A stretch of 64,000 bases of DNA from Artemia franciscana (taxonomy: Eukaryota > Arthropoda > Branchiopoda > Anostraca > Artemiidae): the NCBI RefSeq assembly GCF_032884065.1, contig NC_088873.1, forward strand, positions 2,107,718 through 2,171,717. The letters run 5' to 3'. The notes beneath the pieces are model-generated. The model did no database searches. It was not told the DNA's origin and saw only the letters and a list, made by a program, of their open reading frames with translations. Made by a program: the position numbers and the translations under genes. Below are positions 1 to 11,634 of the stretch, piece by piece; position 1 is the first letter of the stretch; each line of letters opens with the position of its first letter.

Positions 1-6
1 GTCTCT

Positions 7-682
7 TTGTGGAATATCAAGAAGAAGATTCTTCAGATCTCTAGACAACAAAAGAAGAGTGTCCAGTTTCATAGTGATTTTTCTAGAGATGATAGGGAGC
101 TTAGAAAAAGACTTGTTGAAGAAGTGAAGCGTAGAAGTGAGGCTGGTGAGACTGGTTTGGTTATCTGTGACTTGTCAATCGTTTCAAAAAACGATGTCCT
201 AGGCGCTCAACACCCACCAAGGCTTCCCAAGACATGGAACAATAGCTTCAACTCCTACCATTGTAAATAGTTCAAAGTCTTTGAGTTCTAGTGTTGTTAG
301 TGATGTAAGTTTATCTAGTTATTCATCTTGTGTCTCTCCTGCCGATAGCGGTTTGTTATCTGAATTAAGTTGCTCTTACCACACTGCAGTATCCATGAAT
401 GCAGATGCAGCACCACGCTCAGCAGAGCCACTGATTGAGGGAGGTGAAACGCACCCCCAATGCGGCAAGGCATTAAGTAGTCCAGGAATAAATCGAAGAT
501 TCTTGAAAGTGATGCATTCAAATTCTCATACCCTACATAAGTGGTTAAGAAATCCATCTATGTTTAGAGGCATTGCAAAAAAATATGCAAATACCCAGAA
601 GAAGTTCCCAGTGCCAGTAAAATCTATTACACCCGAATTCCCCCAAACCCCCTCCCCCCATGGAGTTGGTCAATACCCATAA
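7..682 (+). pseudogene. LINE ORF1 (gag-like) C-terminal remnant
   Basis: Two adjacent reading frames (7-270 and 281-682) look like the broken end of the first ORF of a non-LTR retrotransposon. The first contains a charged stretch, HSDFSRDDRELRKRLVEEVK, followed by a short GETGLVICDLSIV segment; this resembles the conserved tail seen just before endonuclease in many LINE proteins. The second frame is Ser-rich, then basic. The frame change near 270-281 and the absence of endonuclease or RT before the RNase H remnant at 785-1180 show decay and internal deletion. The element continues off the left edge. Family assignment is by resemblance only. Confidence 0.45.
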
Positions 683-784
683 TAAACACTGATTTTTCAA
701 AGTGGACCAAAGAACTTACCCCCATTGCTTTTATGTAGAAAAAATTTGCCGAGCTCAATACTGTTGCATATAAAAACCATTTCC

Positions 785-1185
785 AAATTTGTGTTGATGG
801 ATCCAAAATGAATGAGAAAGTGGCAAGCAGAGCGTTTATTCCAAGCCATAATATTGCTTTAGGCGAGAGATTACACGATAATGCATCTGTAATGTCTGGC
901 GAGTTAAATACCATAATCATGGCATTGGAGTTCCTCATGGTTATTGAATATATGACCGTTAATTTTTAAAATATTATAATATATTCTGACTCTTTATCAA
1001 GCCTAGAGCTGCTTTCTTCAGCTTCTCAGTACAAGATGGATATTGACACATTTCTTTGTCTTAGGATTATTAATAATCTTGCTTCAAGACGTATTTTAAC
1101 TCATCTCCAGTATATTCTAAGCCACTTGGGTATAATAGGTAACCATAAGGCAGATGAAATAGCAAAAAACGCATAAAATATTGAC
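785..1185 (+). pseudogene. RNase H domain remnant of an I/jockey-type LINE
   Basis: Translation gives the four-carboxylate pattern of a retrotransposon RNase H: an initial Asp in CVDGSK, a Glu in MSGELNTI, an Asp in YSDSLSSLELLSS, and a final Asp in GNHKADEIAKNA, in correct order and spacing. Such a domain follows RT in I-clade LINEs and degrades RNA in RNA/DNA hybrids. Stops near 968 and 1175 break the frame, so it is dead. No RT precedes it: the gag-like piece at 7-682 comes almost directly before it. The unrelated LINE starting near 1400 follows it. Confidence 0.6.
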
Positions 1186-1419
1186 ACACAGAGCATAGAA
1201 CTCAATACATATTCCCTTATAATTCAACTCCTACTATCAAAAGATTTACTGCAAGAAATCTGAGCAGATACAAGATAAATAAGACAAACCAACTCCAGAG
1301 CTCTGTCCATCTCACAGAGTGAGTCAAAAGGAAAAGGGCTGAATAGTCTTGACTGAAAAGCTGTCACCAGCTGGAAAAGAAGAAGAAGAAGAAATCTGGA
1401 CTATATTACAAATAAACTG

Positions 1420-3860
1420 CCAGATGTAAGATATTGATATTTTTTGTGCTACAGAAGTTTGTCCCAAAAATTCTCTAGTAATGCTTGAGGATTTCCATAT
1501 TGCAGTTAATGGTTATGAAGTGTTTTCTAATTTTCATTCAAAAGGGTGCAGGAGAGGCACTGTTATTTATGTGAACAATAATTTTAAAATTAAAATACTA
1601 AGTTTGTTCCCTTATGTTGATGTTTATCCATGGGTGGAATGTGTAGCTGTTGAGTGCCAGCTCCCTGAAGAGACATTGATTGTTGGAAATATTTATCAAA
1701 GCCCCTCTGCACCTAATGCTAATGATTCACATTAAGTCGTGGTTGATCTTGTGAGTAAAATAGCTTCATTTAGTTCAATTTCTGTTTTCATCACTGGTGA
1801 CTTTAATATGCCAGATGTGATATGGGTTGATGGCTACGGATTCACAACTCCAAACAACCCTGCCCAAACAAATCTGAATTCTGTAGCAAATCTTGCCCTC
1901 ACTCAACTGATTGATCAACCAACCCATTATAGAGATGGTCAAAACCCAACTACACTTGACCTGGTATTTTCAAATAACCCAGACAAAGTCATGTCTATTA
2001 AATATTTACCTGCAATCTGCTCTAGTGATCACAATTGTGTTATGTGCTGGTTTCCACTAGGGCAAGTAATACGACACAAAGATCTTATACAGATTATGAT
2101 AAAATCCAAGAACACTTGTCTGAATTTGATTGGCAATCTTTTATTGTTAGTGATAATGTGGATGATTCTTGGTTCAGTTTTAAGTCATGCTTGCTTGCAC
2201 TTGAGAAGCAATTTACTTCCATAACATACACAGAGAAAACCAAAACAGTACCATTTCTCACTAAAGAGGTAAGAGAAGGCATTAAGAGTAAGAATAAGAC
2301 ATGGAGGAAATACAAGAAATCAAAACAGAAAAATCATCTTGCTGATTTCAAGAAATGCTGTAATAAGCTGAGAAATCTCACATGTAAAGTCATAAGTGAT
2401 TATGAAGTAAATATAGCTCTTAGCGCAAAAACACACCCCAAAAAGTTTTGGAAGTATGTTTTGAGCTCTAATCCTAATAGACCTAGAATATGCCAGCTTA
2501 TACGTCCTGATGCTACTGTGCTTGATTCCCCCACAGACATCACAAATTGTTTAAATGCCGTATTTGCCTCTAATTTCTCTCATTCAGTTTTAGTGTCTCC
2601 TTCTCCCCCTTTCTCAGAAAGGAACCATGTCCATGAAATGCCATCTGTTGTGATTGATGTTCTCAAGCACCTAAATAAGTTGGATCCAAACAAGGCCCAG
2701 GGCCGCAATGGCATTCATCCATGTTTGCTGAAAGAAGCTGCAGCTCTTGTTGCCATGCCACTGGCTGATATATTTAAGATGTACATGAGGATGATGGTTG
2801 TACCTGCTGATTAGAAATCGGCCAATATAGTTTCAATTTTCAAGAAGGAAGATAAAAATAACCCTGAATTTTACTGGCCTATTAGTCTCACATCAGTCAT
2901 TTCTAAACTGCTCAAAAGTATTTTCAATGATTCTATTATTAATAACCTTGAAAAAAAATGACCAAGTGTCAAAATCTAAACATGGTTTCAGAAGGAGTTG
3001 GTCCATTGAGACGAACCTGATCCAGTCTTATGGTACAGTCACTAAATTATTTGAAAAGGTAAAGCAGTTGATGTCCTGTTACTTGACCAAGCCAAGTCCT
3101 TCAACAAAGCTGTCCACGAGTATCTTTTACATAAGCTCAGTGCATATGGAGTCCATGCTGACACTGTGGAGTGGATAAGATTGTTTCTGATTGACTGAAT
3201 CCAGAAGGTCATGGTCTGCTCTGACAATGGAGACCCCTTATTTTCAGAGCCTGCACCAGTTATAAGCAGGGTGCCCAAGGGAAGCATCCTTGGCCCCATT
3301 CTCCTCTCTATATATATATATATTAATGATTGTGAGGATATTCTACAAAACCCCATCACTCTCTACACTGATGATGGCAAACTAATTAGAATTGCCAATG
3401 GAACCCTGCAAAATGACTTGCATAGTCTATCCTTACGGGCTTCCACCTGGATGATGGAATTCAACCCATCAAAATGCAAAGTCCTTCAAATGGGTCCCTA
3501 CAAAAATCAGATTTCATATTTTATGCTGGATAAATCTGGCACATGTATCCAAGTTGAGGCTGTTGAGAGTGAACAAGAATTAGGGGTGATCATTGACAGG
3601 AAGTTTAAGTTCATGAGCACACTATGCAACAAGTTGCTAAAGCCAACAGAGCCCTGGAACTAATTAAACAAGCCATATCATTGCACCATCCTCTGACAAT
3701 AAGAAAATTATATAATGCTCTTGCAAGACCACATTTGGAGTTTGGCCACCCCATTACAAATACTTAATATAAGGGAGATGTGGCAGCCCTAGAGAGCATA
3801 CAGAGGTTCAGGTTCATTTTAGTAATAAAATAAGTTGCAAAATGTCCAGAGCCTGGCTGA
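1420..3860 (+). mobile_element. Degenerate non-LTR retrotransposon: endonuclease and reverse transcriptase
   Basis: Several frames read as one decayed LINE ORF2. An apurinic-type endonuclease spans about 1436-2060, with a catalytic GDFNMPD (from about 1797) and a late CSSDHN motif (about 2020). A linker leads to RT: a KLDPNKAQGRNGIHPCLL segment (about 2680), a PISLTS segment (about 2880), VPKGSILGPILL (about 3268) and the catalytic YTDD box (about 3363). The conserved post-RT stretch, HPLTIRKLYNALARPHLEFG, is readable from about 3690. Frameshifts near 1736, 2060 and 2930 and stops at 2812 and elsewhere make it inactive. A (TA)n tract lies near 3310. Its C-terminal end resumes at about 4740 after an interruption. 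Clade is jockey/CR1-like; I cannot place it more exactly. Confidence 0.85.
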
Positions 3861-4740
3861 GAAGACAAATTCGTAATGCACAGGACAGAAAAAAAAACTT
3901 CTTTAAATAAATACAACAACCATACTTCACTACATGCAATTCAAATAGGTGTAATTAAACATATTCCCCCATCAATTGCCCAGTCAACAGCACCACCCGT
4001 TGACATGTCCAGCAAAATAAACATAAAAATAAATAAGATATATCAAGAAACCTGTAGAATGCCTAGGTCCAGTATCATAAAAAAAAAAACATATAAAATG
4101 GGAACAAACTTAACATCCCAAAGGCAACCCCCACCAACCAACAACAATTCACTTATCACAAAAAAATTAATAAAAGAACATAAATTTAAGTTTTTGTTTA
4201 GCTGTTTTAATTGATTTTGAAGTATCCAATTTAGATGTATAAATATTCTAATACCAAATTACTGAGTTTTAAAAGGAAGATTTCGATCTTTCATTTATTA
4301 TTCTCAGCTGATATAATTTATTGAAATTTCTAGTTAGATGTCCGTGGTCAATACTTTTAAGTGGGAAAAGGTTCAAGGAACAAAAAAACAAGGAAAGCAA
4401 ACCACAGTCATACTTCAATTTGAAGAGAATAGATTCAACTGTAACAAAATGTCTTAAAGGAAGAATTTTAAGGAAGCAATACAGAGAATCAGCTGATGAC
4501 TTCACAGAATATAATTTAGGGGAAGGTAAGTAGCTCTTAAAGTATTAACTTAATACCACAAAGCTTTGTTCTGTTGTCTCTGAAGTGGCATAAGAACTAA
4601 ATGTTTTAAGGTAAACAAGTGATGGAAACATTAAATGAGAATGAATAAGTGCATAATGAAGTGATCTCATTGCTTCAAAGAGAAGGGATGACCTGAGTAT
4701 TCACATTATCCCCATATTTCTCCCCAATTTCATCTGCAGA
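3861..4740. other. Segment interrupting the LINE
   Basis: LINE coding similarity stops near 3850 and resumes near 4740. The intervening 0.9 kb is AT-rich, contains A-runs near 3890 and 4080, and holds an exon-like block at 4334-4525. It could be an insertion or material replacing a deleted LINE part. No terminal repeats were obvious by eye. Confidence 0.4.
4334..4525 (+). CDS. Candidate orphan internal exon, unrecognised
   Basis: An open frame follows an acceptor-like AG (4332-4333, after a TTTC-rich stretch) and ends at a consensus donor, GAAG followed by gtaagt at 4526. Read in the open frame it begins after a two-base partial codon with RCPWSILLSGKRFKEQKNKE and ends ADDFTEYNLGE plus one base. 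It is Lys/Arg/Glu-rich with an acidic end and looks protein-like, but I do not recognise the family. No partner exon was found. It lies inside the segment that interrupts a LINE, so it may be a captured host exon, part of another transposon, or chance. Without a homologue this stays tentative. Confidence 0.3.
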
Positions 4741-5160
4741 TTAGATATATGAGGCTTCCATGATAGATTCAAGAAGAGCAACTAAGCTTTGTGCCCCACA
4801 CCAACAGCTCCCGACCCTGAACATCTGCATCACCTGAACATACCCACACTGGTTTACCAGTAGCACAGAGGAGATATTGTCAAGAAAATGCACCAAAACA
4901 ACATGGCTTACTTTATTTTTACTCCCTCCCTTGCCACTATGCCATGAGGCAACCCAATGAAGCTGCAACAAAAGCACTCAAGACACAGAGAGAGGACAAA
5001 CTTTTTCTCAGTATGTGCTGTCTCAACTTGGAACAGTCTTTCCAATAAGACTGTCATTGGTGAATTGATTAATTCTTTCAAAAATGCACTCAATTTGGAG
5101 TGGAATAACATGGAATGGAAGTACCAGTGGGACACCACACCCCATTCCACCCACTAATTG
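4740..5160 (+). pseudogene. C-terminal end of the interrupted LINE ORF2
   Basis: Translation resumes typical LINE C-terminal sequence: IPTLVYQ, a stop, then a HRGDIVKKM segment (4845-4895), a GNPMKL segment near 4950, then RTNFFSVCAVSTWNSLSNKT and INSFKNALNLEW (4992-5100), ending at a stop at 5155. This corresponds to the conserved tail RGD..KLH....FFS.R..N.WNSLP..V.....FK..LD found at the end of jockey/CR1-type ORF2. Stops near 4855 and in the RGN segment show decay. It completes the element that begins near 1420. Confidence 0.7.
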
Positions 5161-7136
5161 TGTCACCTCATCAATTCAACAGCAAGAAGTACTACAGGAG
5201 GATGCAGTCCACCTTATCTTGCTGTAAATGCAATTTAAGGTAATTTAAGGTAATATTTTAAATGTCTTGATAGACAATAGTTCACCCCAATCTTAGACAT
5301 ACATTTAAAAGTTTGAGCTGATCTTGGAAAATGCAATTAAATCTTGGACACAGGGTGTTAAGATTAGAATTAAGTATTTGAATTATAGACCGACTCAATT
5401 GTTGACAGATTTAATCTAAGTCAAGTAGTTTGATGGTTAACCAATCCCAAATATTTACATTCAGGCCTATATACATTATATCCAAGATTAGGAGTCTGCT
5501 GTCAAGTTTAGAAAAGATACATTTTAATCCAGATAATTTGACTGAGAAAACCTTATTGGAGTCTTGCCATACCCTATTTCTGACGGTTTGGCTTTAATAA
5601 AATAAAGATTATGCAAGGTATTGGTCATTTGGAGGAGGGAGGCGTGGAGCTTGGTACTTGAAAATACCATCCCAAGGATCATTGGGTAGTATTTTGTGTA
5701 TGGAGTTTTTGTCTATCTTGGAAAGTAGTTGAGCTAGGAGGAAGAAACTTTGAGGAATGGATTTAGAGCCTGACTCATCCCCTGGGAAGATATTTTAAAC
5801 TATGTAGGCTACCTCTGCCCTTTCACTCACTAAAAGAGAGTGACTTTTTTCAGTATGTGTGTCATCAAAGTAAAGCCACGAAAAAGAAAACTAGTCTAGA
5901 TTTACAGCTAAAATCAAGCACAAAGAAAATATTTCAAGCCATAAACCTTTGTTTAAACCTGATTTATAAGGTTTTACATATTTGTAAATCTATTTAGCAG
6001 AATTCAAGTTCAGGGGCTTCTTGCTATTTTGGAAATCAGCTGAGTTAAGTGAAAGAAAATTTCAGGAATTAATCCAAGATCAAAATGTACCTTGGGAAGA
6101 TATTGTCAAGTTACTCTGTCTTACCTTTTCTTATTTAGGGCAAAGAAGATTGCTAATGTGACAGATCTATACCTATACAACAATTCCTCTTAATTTTGAG
6201 TTTTCAATCAATTTGTTGGCTTTAGTTTTATGAAATTCTTATTATTTCAGCAGGCTTTTAAGCTATTTCAAGGATTTTGTTTCCTAAACTTAAGAAATAG
6301 ATTAACAATTCTTTAAAACCTTATAAATCAGGATTCAAAAATACATAAATTGAGGCTTAAAGCACTTTTATTTTGCCATATTTAAGCATATGATCTATTT
6401 TGCAACACAAACATTGTACAACAAATTTTACAACACTAACAATGTACAAGGATATGAAAGGTCAGTGCTCTTTGAAAAGAAAAGAAGTGAAGGAAGGGTA
6501 CTTCAAAATGTCTTCTCAAGAGACCATTAATGCTCAAGATGCATTCTTGAGAGTTTTTTTCACTCAACTCAACTACCTTCCAAGATAGTGAAAAAAAAAC
6601 CTCAACTAGAATTTTATCTCTATTTCTTCAATGTAGAAGAAAAACTCTTGATATGGTTTAAAATCCCACTGAAACAGGCATAACAGGAGTTGTACTCCAA
6701 AAACTGGATTGAACAAAAAAGAGATTGAAAACCCTAAGTTAAGGTTATAACATGTTTTTCCAAAATTTAAATAGAGGTAAGGGTTATATATAGGGGTAGG
6801 GGTAAGTGTTATTTACATTATATAGAGGTAAGGGTAATTTATATAGAATAATAAATGTTATTCTATTGAGAATAACATTCAGGAATGGTAATTCTTATTT
6901 TCCTCACTCTTAATAGCAAAATGTTATTATCTTAAATTGCAGCTTGGGCCAATCTAAGGATTTTTCCTTGTTAAGCTCCAGAGTTGATGACTGACATTGT
7001 CTTCATTGTTGTTTAGTGACCAGGTGCAGTTGGACAATCAGAAACTTCCCAGTTGAGTTTACACTCTCTAGGACCCCTCAGCATCCAGCCTTGGTTTGAA
7101 AATGTCAATGGATTGAAGCAGTAATTCTGTCTGTCC
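5161..7136. repeat. Non-coding region with relatives of foldback repeat F
   Basis: No gene is visible. Three stretches (about 5600-5860, 5990-6130 and 6560-6780) share wording with the foldback element at 15146-15768: the 'cttgggaagatatttt' motif, 'cttgctat.ttggaaa', and a spacer-like block with 'ttgatatggtttaaaat' and 'aacaggagttg'. A perfect 18-bp inverted repeat (5959-5976 and 6314-6331) frames a 370-bp subregion, suggesting one degenerate foldback copy. Resemblance was judged by eye. Confidence 0.4.
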
Positions 7137-7282
7137 TGTGGTGGTGCAGTGAGTTTGACCTTAGCTTGGTAATATGGGACCCAGAGATCAAATCATGCTG
7201 CAGGAATGCACTGCAGGGCTGATGCAGGAACCTTAGTAGTCAAGAAACATTGTTAATCTGATACAATACAATACAATACAGT
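7137..7282 (+). repeat. tRNA-derived SINE, family 2, with AATAC-type tail
   Basis: The head has an RNA polymerase III A-box-like TGGTGCAGTGAG, followed by TTTGACCTTAGCTTGGTAATATGG and a weakened B box near 7190 (agatcaaatca). The same block occurs on the - strand at 55004-55090 and 56885-56975. It ends in a short repeated tail, (gatac)aatacaatac, at 7259-7281. SINEs of this sort are moved by LINE machinery. No long ORF. Confidence 0.5.
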
Positions 7283-8364
7283 AATTGTGTCTTCAGAGAG
7301 TTTAATCTACCTGTTGACAATTATTGAGGAAAAGAATTGAGTTCTGACTTTAGATAGGGTAGACTGCTTAACAAGTTTTAGTTGATGACCATTGGTTCTT
7401 GAATTAGGACCAGCAAAAGGAAATAATACTGGGAGAGCATTAATCTTCATCAACTTATTGGTTAGAATGGTATCAGCTCTATTTCTCCTTTATACAAGTG
7501 TTATTTTGAAAACAAATTTGCAGATATTTATGTAAGAGCTAAAAACCTCTCAAAAATGGCATCAGTTTTGCTGTGATGTCATTTGAGGGGTATCAGGCTT
7601 TTGTTAGTTCTGCAAATTTATTTTCTTAATACCATTTTACTCTAAAGACTAAGGAAAATAATAATTACCATTCTGAAACAACTGCATATGGCAATTTTTT
7701 CTCGCTAGACAGTTTTTTTTAAACAGATCTTTTTAAAACTTTTGGCAACTATGAACTGTTTTATGTTTTGGATCCAAAAAGGGCTCAAAATTGAATTTGC
7801 CCTGGAAACAACTATTGAACTAGCCTATGAAAGGACATGAGAAAAGATGTCAAGTGATGTATTCATTTTCATCTTAATCAAAATTCTGTAATAAACTGCA
7901 AATTTACCAAAATGCATGGTAAAATTCTAGGCAAGCAACTTTTATCTGCCTTGGAAACTGGTAAGGTTAGGGAAATTAACTTTCAGTACTAAATCCAGGG
8001 CCAAAAAAAATACAAGAAGGTATTACTAAGCTACTATGTTAATGCTTTTTTTTTATTTCTGTCTTAGAACTTTGTCAACTTGACAGGTTGGAATTTAAAC
8101 CTATTGCAATTTAGACAAAACAACACTATAAAATAGTTTTTGGTCTCTTTTTCTTGGGTTTTAATTTTGAAATTTGATTACTGTTATTTGAGCATAATTT
8201 CAAGCTATTCAATTTCTGTCAATTTGGGAACTATGTTTACAGATCTTTGATATCCTATAAAATGGGGTTGAGCAAAGTTATGAAGCTGAAAATACCTTTC
8301 ATGTATTTCATTTAAGTGGAATATTTATTTTCAAAGGTTTTCACTCTTAATAGACTATTCAGGT
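7283..8364. other. Intergenic AT-rich sequence
   Basis: No coding region found. About 8210-8330 resembles, in reverse orientation, the spacer of foldback repeat F (a shared 'cagcttcataactttgctca'-type block), so it is probably old repeat sequence. The rest is featureless T/A-rich DNA. Confidence 0.4.
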
Positions 8365-8600
8365 AGCTAAGAAATAAACTTACCTCTATAGTCAGAATTA
8401 TATCCTGAATCAAAACTTAATATTCATTTGCGTCAGCAATGAACTTTACCTCCACCTCCCTAATGTGCAAATATATGGCTATCATGAATTGGTAAATGTA
8501 GAGGTGGGGGTAAAGTTCATTTCTGACACAAATAAATGTTTAACTTGGATTCAGGATGTAATTCTGGCTATAGCCTAGACATAAGTTTATTACTTAGACA
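8365..8600. repeat. Foldback (long inverted repeat) element
   Basis: A left arm of about 95 bp (8367-8460) reads through 'aataaacttacctctatag', 'atcctgaatcaaaac' and 'aatgaactttacctccacctc'. The right arm (about 8500-8598) is its near reverse complement, ending 'aagtttattactta'. About 40 bp separate them. Transcripts would form a long hairpin. This structure fits a non-autonomous foldback/MITE element. No coding capacity. Confidence 0.7.
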
Positions 8601-10000
8601 CCCAAGTACTCTGTTAATATGAACCTTGCCCTTTTTTAATAAGACAAAATTTTCAAACATCAGTGACATCCAAAGGAAGAAGGAGTTAAGGTAGTTACTT
8701 CAAAGGAGGCCTATCTTCCTCAGATATACTTCAGTCTGTAGATTCAACCCTGGAAGTTCTATTTCCTTACCTACTAGGCCTACTTTCAAAGACAGCAAAA
8801 AGTAGCTTGTCTGAAATTTTACCTGTGTGGAATTTCATACAAATGTGTTAGCTATAATTATTCTCCACTGGCTATAGATATTGGCCTATGAAATAAGAAC
8901 TGTTTTCTTTTGTTTCACCTTCTCAATAGTCCCTAAACTACTCCAAACCTTTACCTAGATATGTATATACATGTCTATATGCAACCATCTATGCAACTGA
9001 CATAAGGAAAGGGCAGAGACAGACTAGGCCTAGTAAAATACCTTTCAGGGTATATTTTAAGCCATAGGCTGTATAGTCCTAAAGGATCATTCATCTCAGT
9101 CAACTACTTTCCGAGACAGGAAGAGGCTCCTCAACAAGAGCTTACCAATCACTGAGGCTCTATATTCATTCCTGAGACTGCCTAGCCTAACTACCTTCCA
9201 AGACAGACAAAGATCCTCTTTTACTTAATATATGAACAAAACTCTTACCTGAAAATTAGCAAGAATTTCTTCTCTTGACGATTCCTCATTCATGTTAAAA
9301 AGTGTAATATTATCCTAACCAGTAAAAAGTTAAATAATTGCAGTTTAACCACAAAATGTTTTATTTCTTCTTTAATTATTACTTTGTTAAGCCCGAAATA
9401 CTGCCATCTATCTAGTCCAGATATACCAAATTAATTTCTTCCCGTCTTATGCCAAGTTTACACGCATAGGATTTTGGAAAAATCCTTTAAGGATTTGGTC
9501 ATAATGGCCAAATACTTAAGCCGTTTCCTTAAAGGACGAAAGGATTTTTATCTTGAAATTATTTCAAGATCTGAGCAAAATCCTTATAAGTAATAAGCTA
9601 AAGCTTTAATGTTTTTTCTAATGCATACGCTTTTTTAAGAAGAAATAGTTTTAAATCACCTTTGGGTAGGTTAGTTGTAATCTTCAGTAACTCTAAAAAG
9701 GTAAGTTTTGTTAATTTTCCGCTTCTGAAATAAATGTAGCCAAGTAAAGAATTTGCTTCTTTTTTGATGTTAGGTACTTTGTAACAAGGATACTCGACCG
9801 AGCAAGCTTTTACTTAAATGCAAACAATTTTTTGCGGTTTCAGGAGACTGTAACACAACCGAAACAGGCACAAGACTTTGTATTTACAATGATGTCCGGA
9901 TCGATAAAATTTGCTCGAAATTTAAATACAGAAACTATTTCTTTCAAAGAAAAATCTTTAAGACAAAAAGAGATTTTTGTCTTATCCGTTATTACATACA
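8601..10000. other. Intergenic region with foldback F fragments
   Basis: Two blocks (about 8660-8825 and 9040-9250) resemble the right arm of the foldback element at 15615-15768: 'gaaggagt..aggta..tacttcaaa', 'cagtctgtagattcaaccctggaag' and 'tttcaaagacagcaaaaagtagcttg'. From 9250 to 10000 I see AT-rich sequence with no convincing gene. A reading frame at 9832-10068 has no recognisable domain and runs into repeat A. Confidence 0.4.
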
Positions 10001-10002
10001 AT

Positions 10003-10072
10003 ATACACTCAGTGAGGGTACACCTCACTGAGTGTATAGCTGATTCAGAGTCAAACGCTAAAGTTTGACTCT
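10003..10072. repeat. Two adjacent strong hairpins at the edge of repeat A
   Basis: ATACACTCAGTGAGG (10003-10017) and its exact reverse complement (10023-10037) form a 15-bp stem with a 5-nt loop. It is followed directly by AGAGTCAAAC..GTTTGACTCT (about 10047-10072), another 10-bp stem. In the complete repeat A copy at 43758 this place is held by a long left foldback arm, so these hairpins may be a rearranged arm. Confidence 0.6.
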
Positions 10073-11634
10073 TTCTCTTAACTCTACATTTTAAAACAGT
10101 AAAAAACTTTAGAGTAAAGAGCGGGGCGTTGAGAAGGAAAAGCCCCTTTCATATACGGAGTAATTTCTGTTCGTTTTAAGTTTTAATGTCGCTCCTCACT
10201 TTCATTTAAAAAACTTGTTTTTTTTATTTAATTTCTGAACGTTTTTGAATCAATGTATGTTTTAATTTTGTCTCTCCGCAGAGGAATAATTAAAACGAAA
10301 TTTGTATATTTTTTTTTTTTTTTTTTTGGCTAAATGGCTTTCTCATAATTTTGATCGAATGGTTTTGAGAAAAAAAGAGCAGGGGAGGAAGCCTAGTTGC
10401 TCTCCGATTTTCGGTTAATTAGAAAGGCAACTAGAACTTTTAATTTTTTACGAATCTTTTTATAAGTAAAAGATATATGTAACTTATAAATTAGCTTACG
10501 TAAAGAACTTTTGTATTCTTATGTTTTTATTACATATATGAGGGCTTCAACCCCTCGTCAGTACCTCGCTCTTTACACTAAAGCTTAAATTTTGTCCCAA
10601 TTCATTAAGAATGACCCCTGAATCACAAAAGCCGCAGAATAAATAGTTGAAATTACTAAAAATACTTTGGCGTAAAGAGCGAGGTATTAGGAGGTGGTGA
10701 ACCCCTCATATGGGTAATAATTTCTGTTCGTTTTAAGTTTTAATGCTGCTGCTTACTTCCAGCTGAAAAAAAACTTTTTCATTGTTTTTTTTTTAAATAA
10801 TGCTATTAAATCCTGCGCTCCCTTCATGGAAATTTTCTTCCCCCGTGACAAATTCCTCGATGGAAAGATCCCCCAGCATATTCCCCTCTTCTCAACCCCT
10901 GCCTCTAACCAAAAAATCCTCCTGAAAACGCCTGTACACTTTCCAATAACCATTACTATATGTGGGCACTGGTCAAAGTTTTGAACTTGTAACCCCTCCC
11001 ACGGGGACTGTGGGGGAGTAAATCGTCCCCAAAGACATAGTTATAAGGTTTTTCGACTACGTTGAATAAAATGGCTATCTTAAAATTTTGATCCGTTGAC
11101 TTTGGGAAAATAATTAGCGTGGGAGGGGGCCTAGGTGCCCTCCAATTTTTTTGGTCACTTAAAAAGGGCAATAAAACTTTTCATTTCCATTAGAATGAGC
11201 CCTCTCGCAACATTCCAGGACAACTGGGTCCATGCGATCACCCCTGGGGAAAAAAAACAAAACAAAAAAAATAAACACGCATCCTTGATCTGCCTTCTGG
11301 CAAAAAATATAAAATTCTACATTTTTGTAGATAGGAGCTTGAAACTTCTACAGTAGGGTTCTCTGATACGCTGGATCTGATGGTGTGATTGTCATTAAGA
11401 TTCTATGACTTTTAGGGGGTGTTTCCCCCTATTTTCTAAAATAACGCAAATTTTCTCAGGCTCGTAACTTTTGATGGGTAAGACTAAACTTGACGAAACT
11501 TATATATTTAAAATCAACATTAAAATGCGATTCTTTTGATGTAGCTATTGGTACCAAAATTCCATTTTTAGACTTTTGGCTATTATTGAGCTGGGTCGCT
11601 CCTTACTACAGTTCTTTACCACGAACTGTTTGAA
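10046..11634 (+). mobile_element. Large dispersed repeat A, + copy lacking the left arm
   Basis: Closely matches 43885-45473 along its length: 'agcggggcgttgag', 'aagttttaatgtcgctcc', the T-run after 'gaaatttgtatat', the 'gagggcttcaacccctcgtcagtacctcgctc' block, 'cctaggtgccctccaattttt', the 'tagggggtgtttccccctatttt' palindrome and the terminal hairpin cagttctttaccacgaactg (about 11609-11628). No transposase frame is readable, so it looks non-autonomous. The left foldback arm present at 43758 is missing. Confidence 0.75.

Noticed and set aside
9832-10068. 78-codon frame on the + strand
   Set aside because: No domain, and it runs into a hairpin and repeat A, so chance is more likely.
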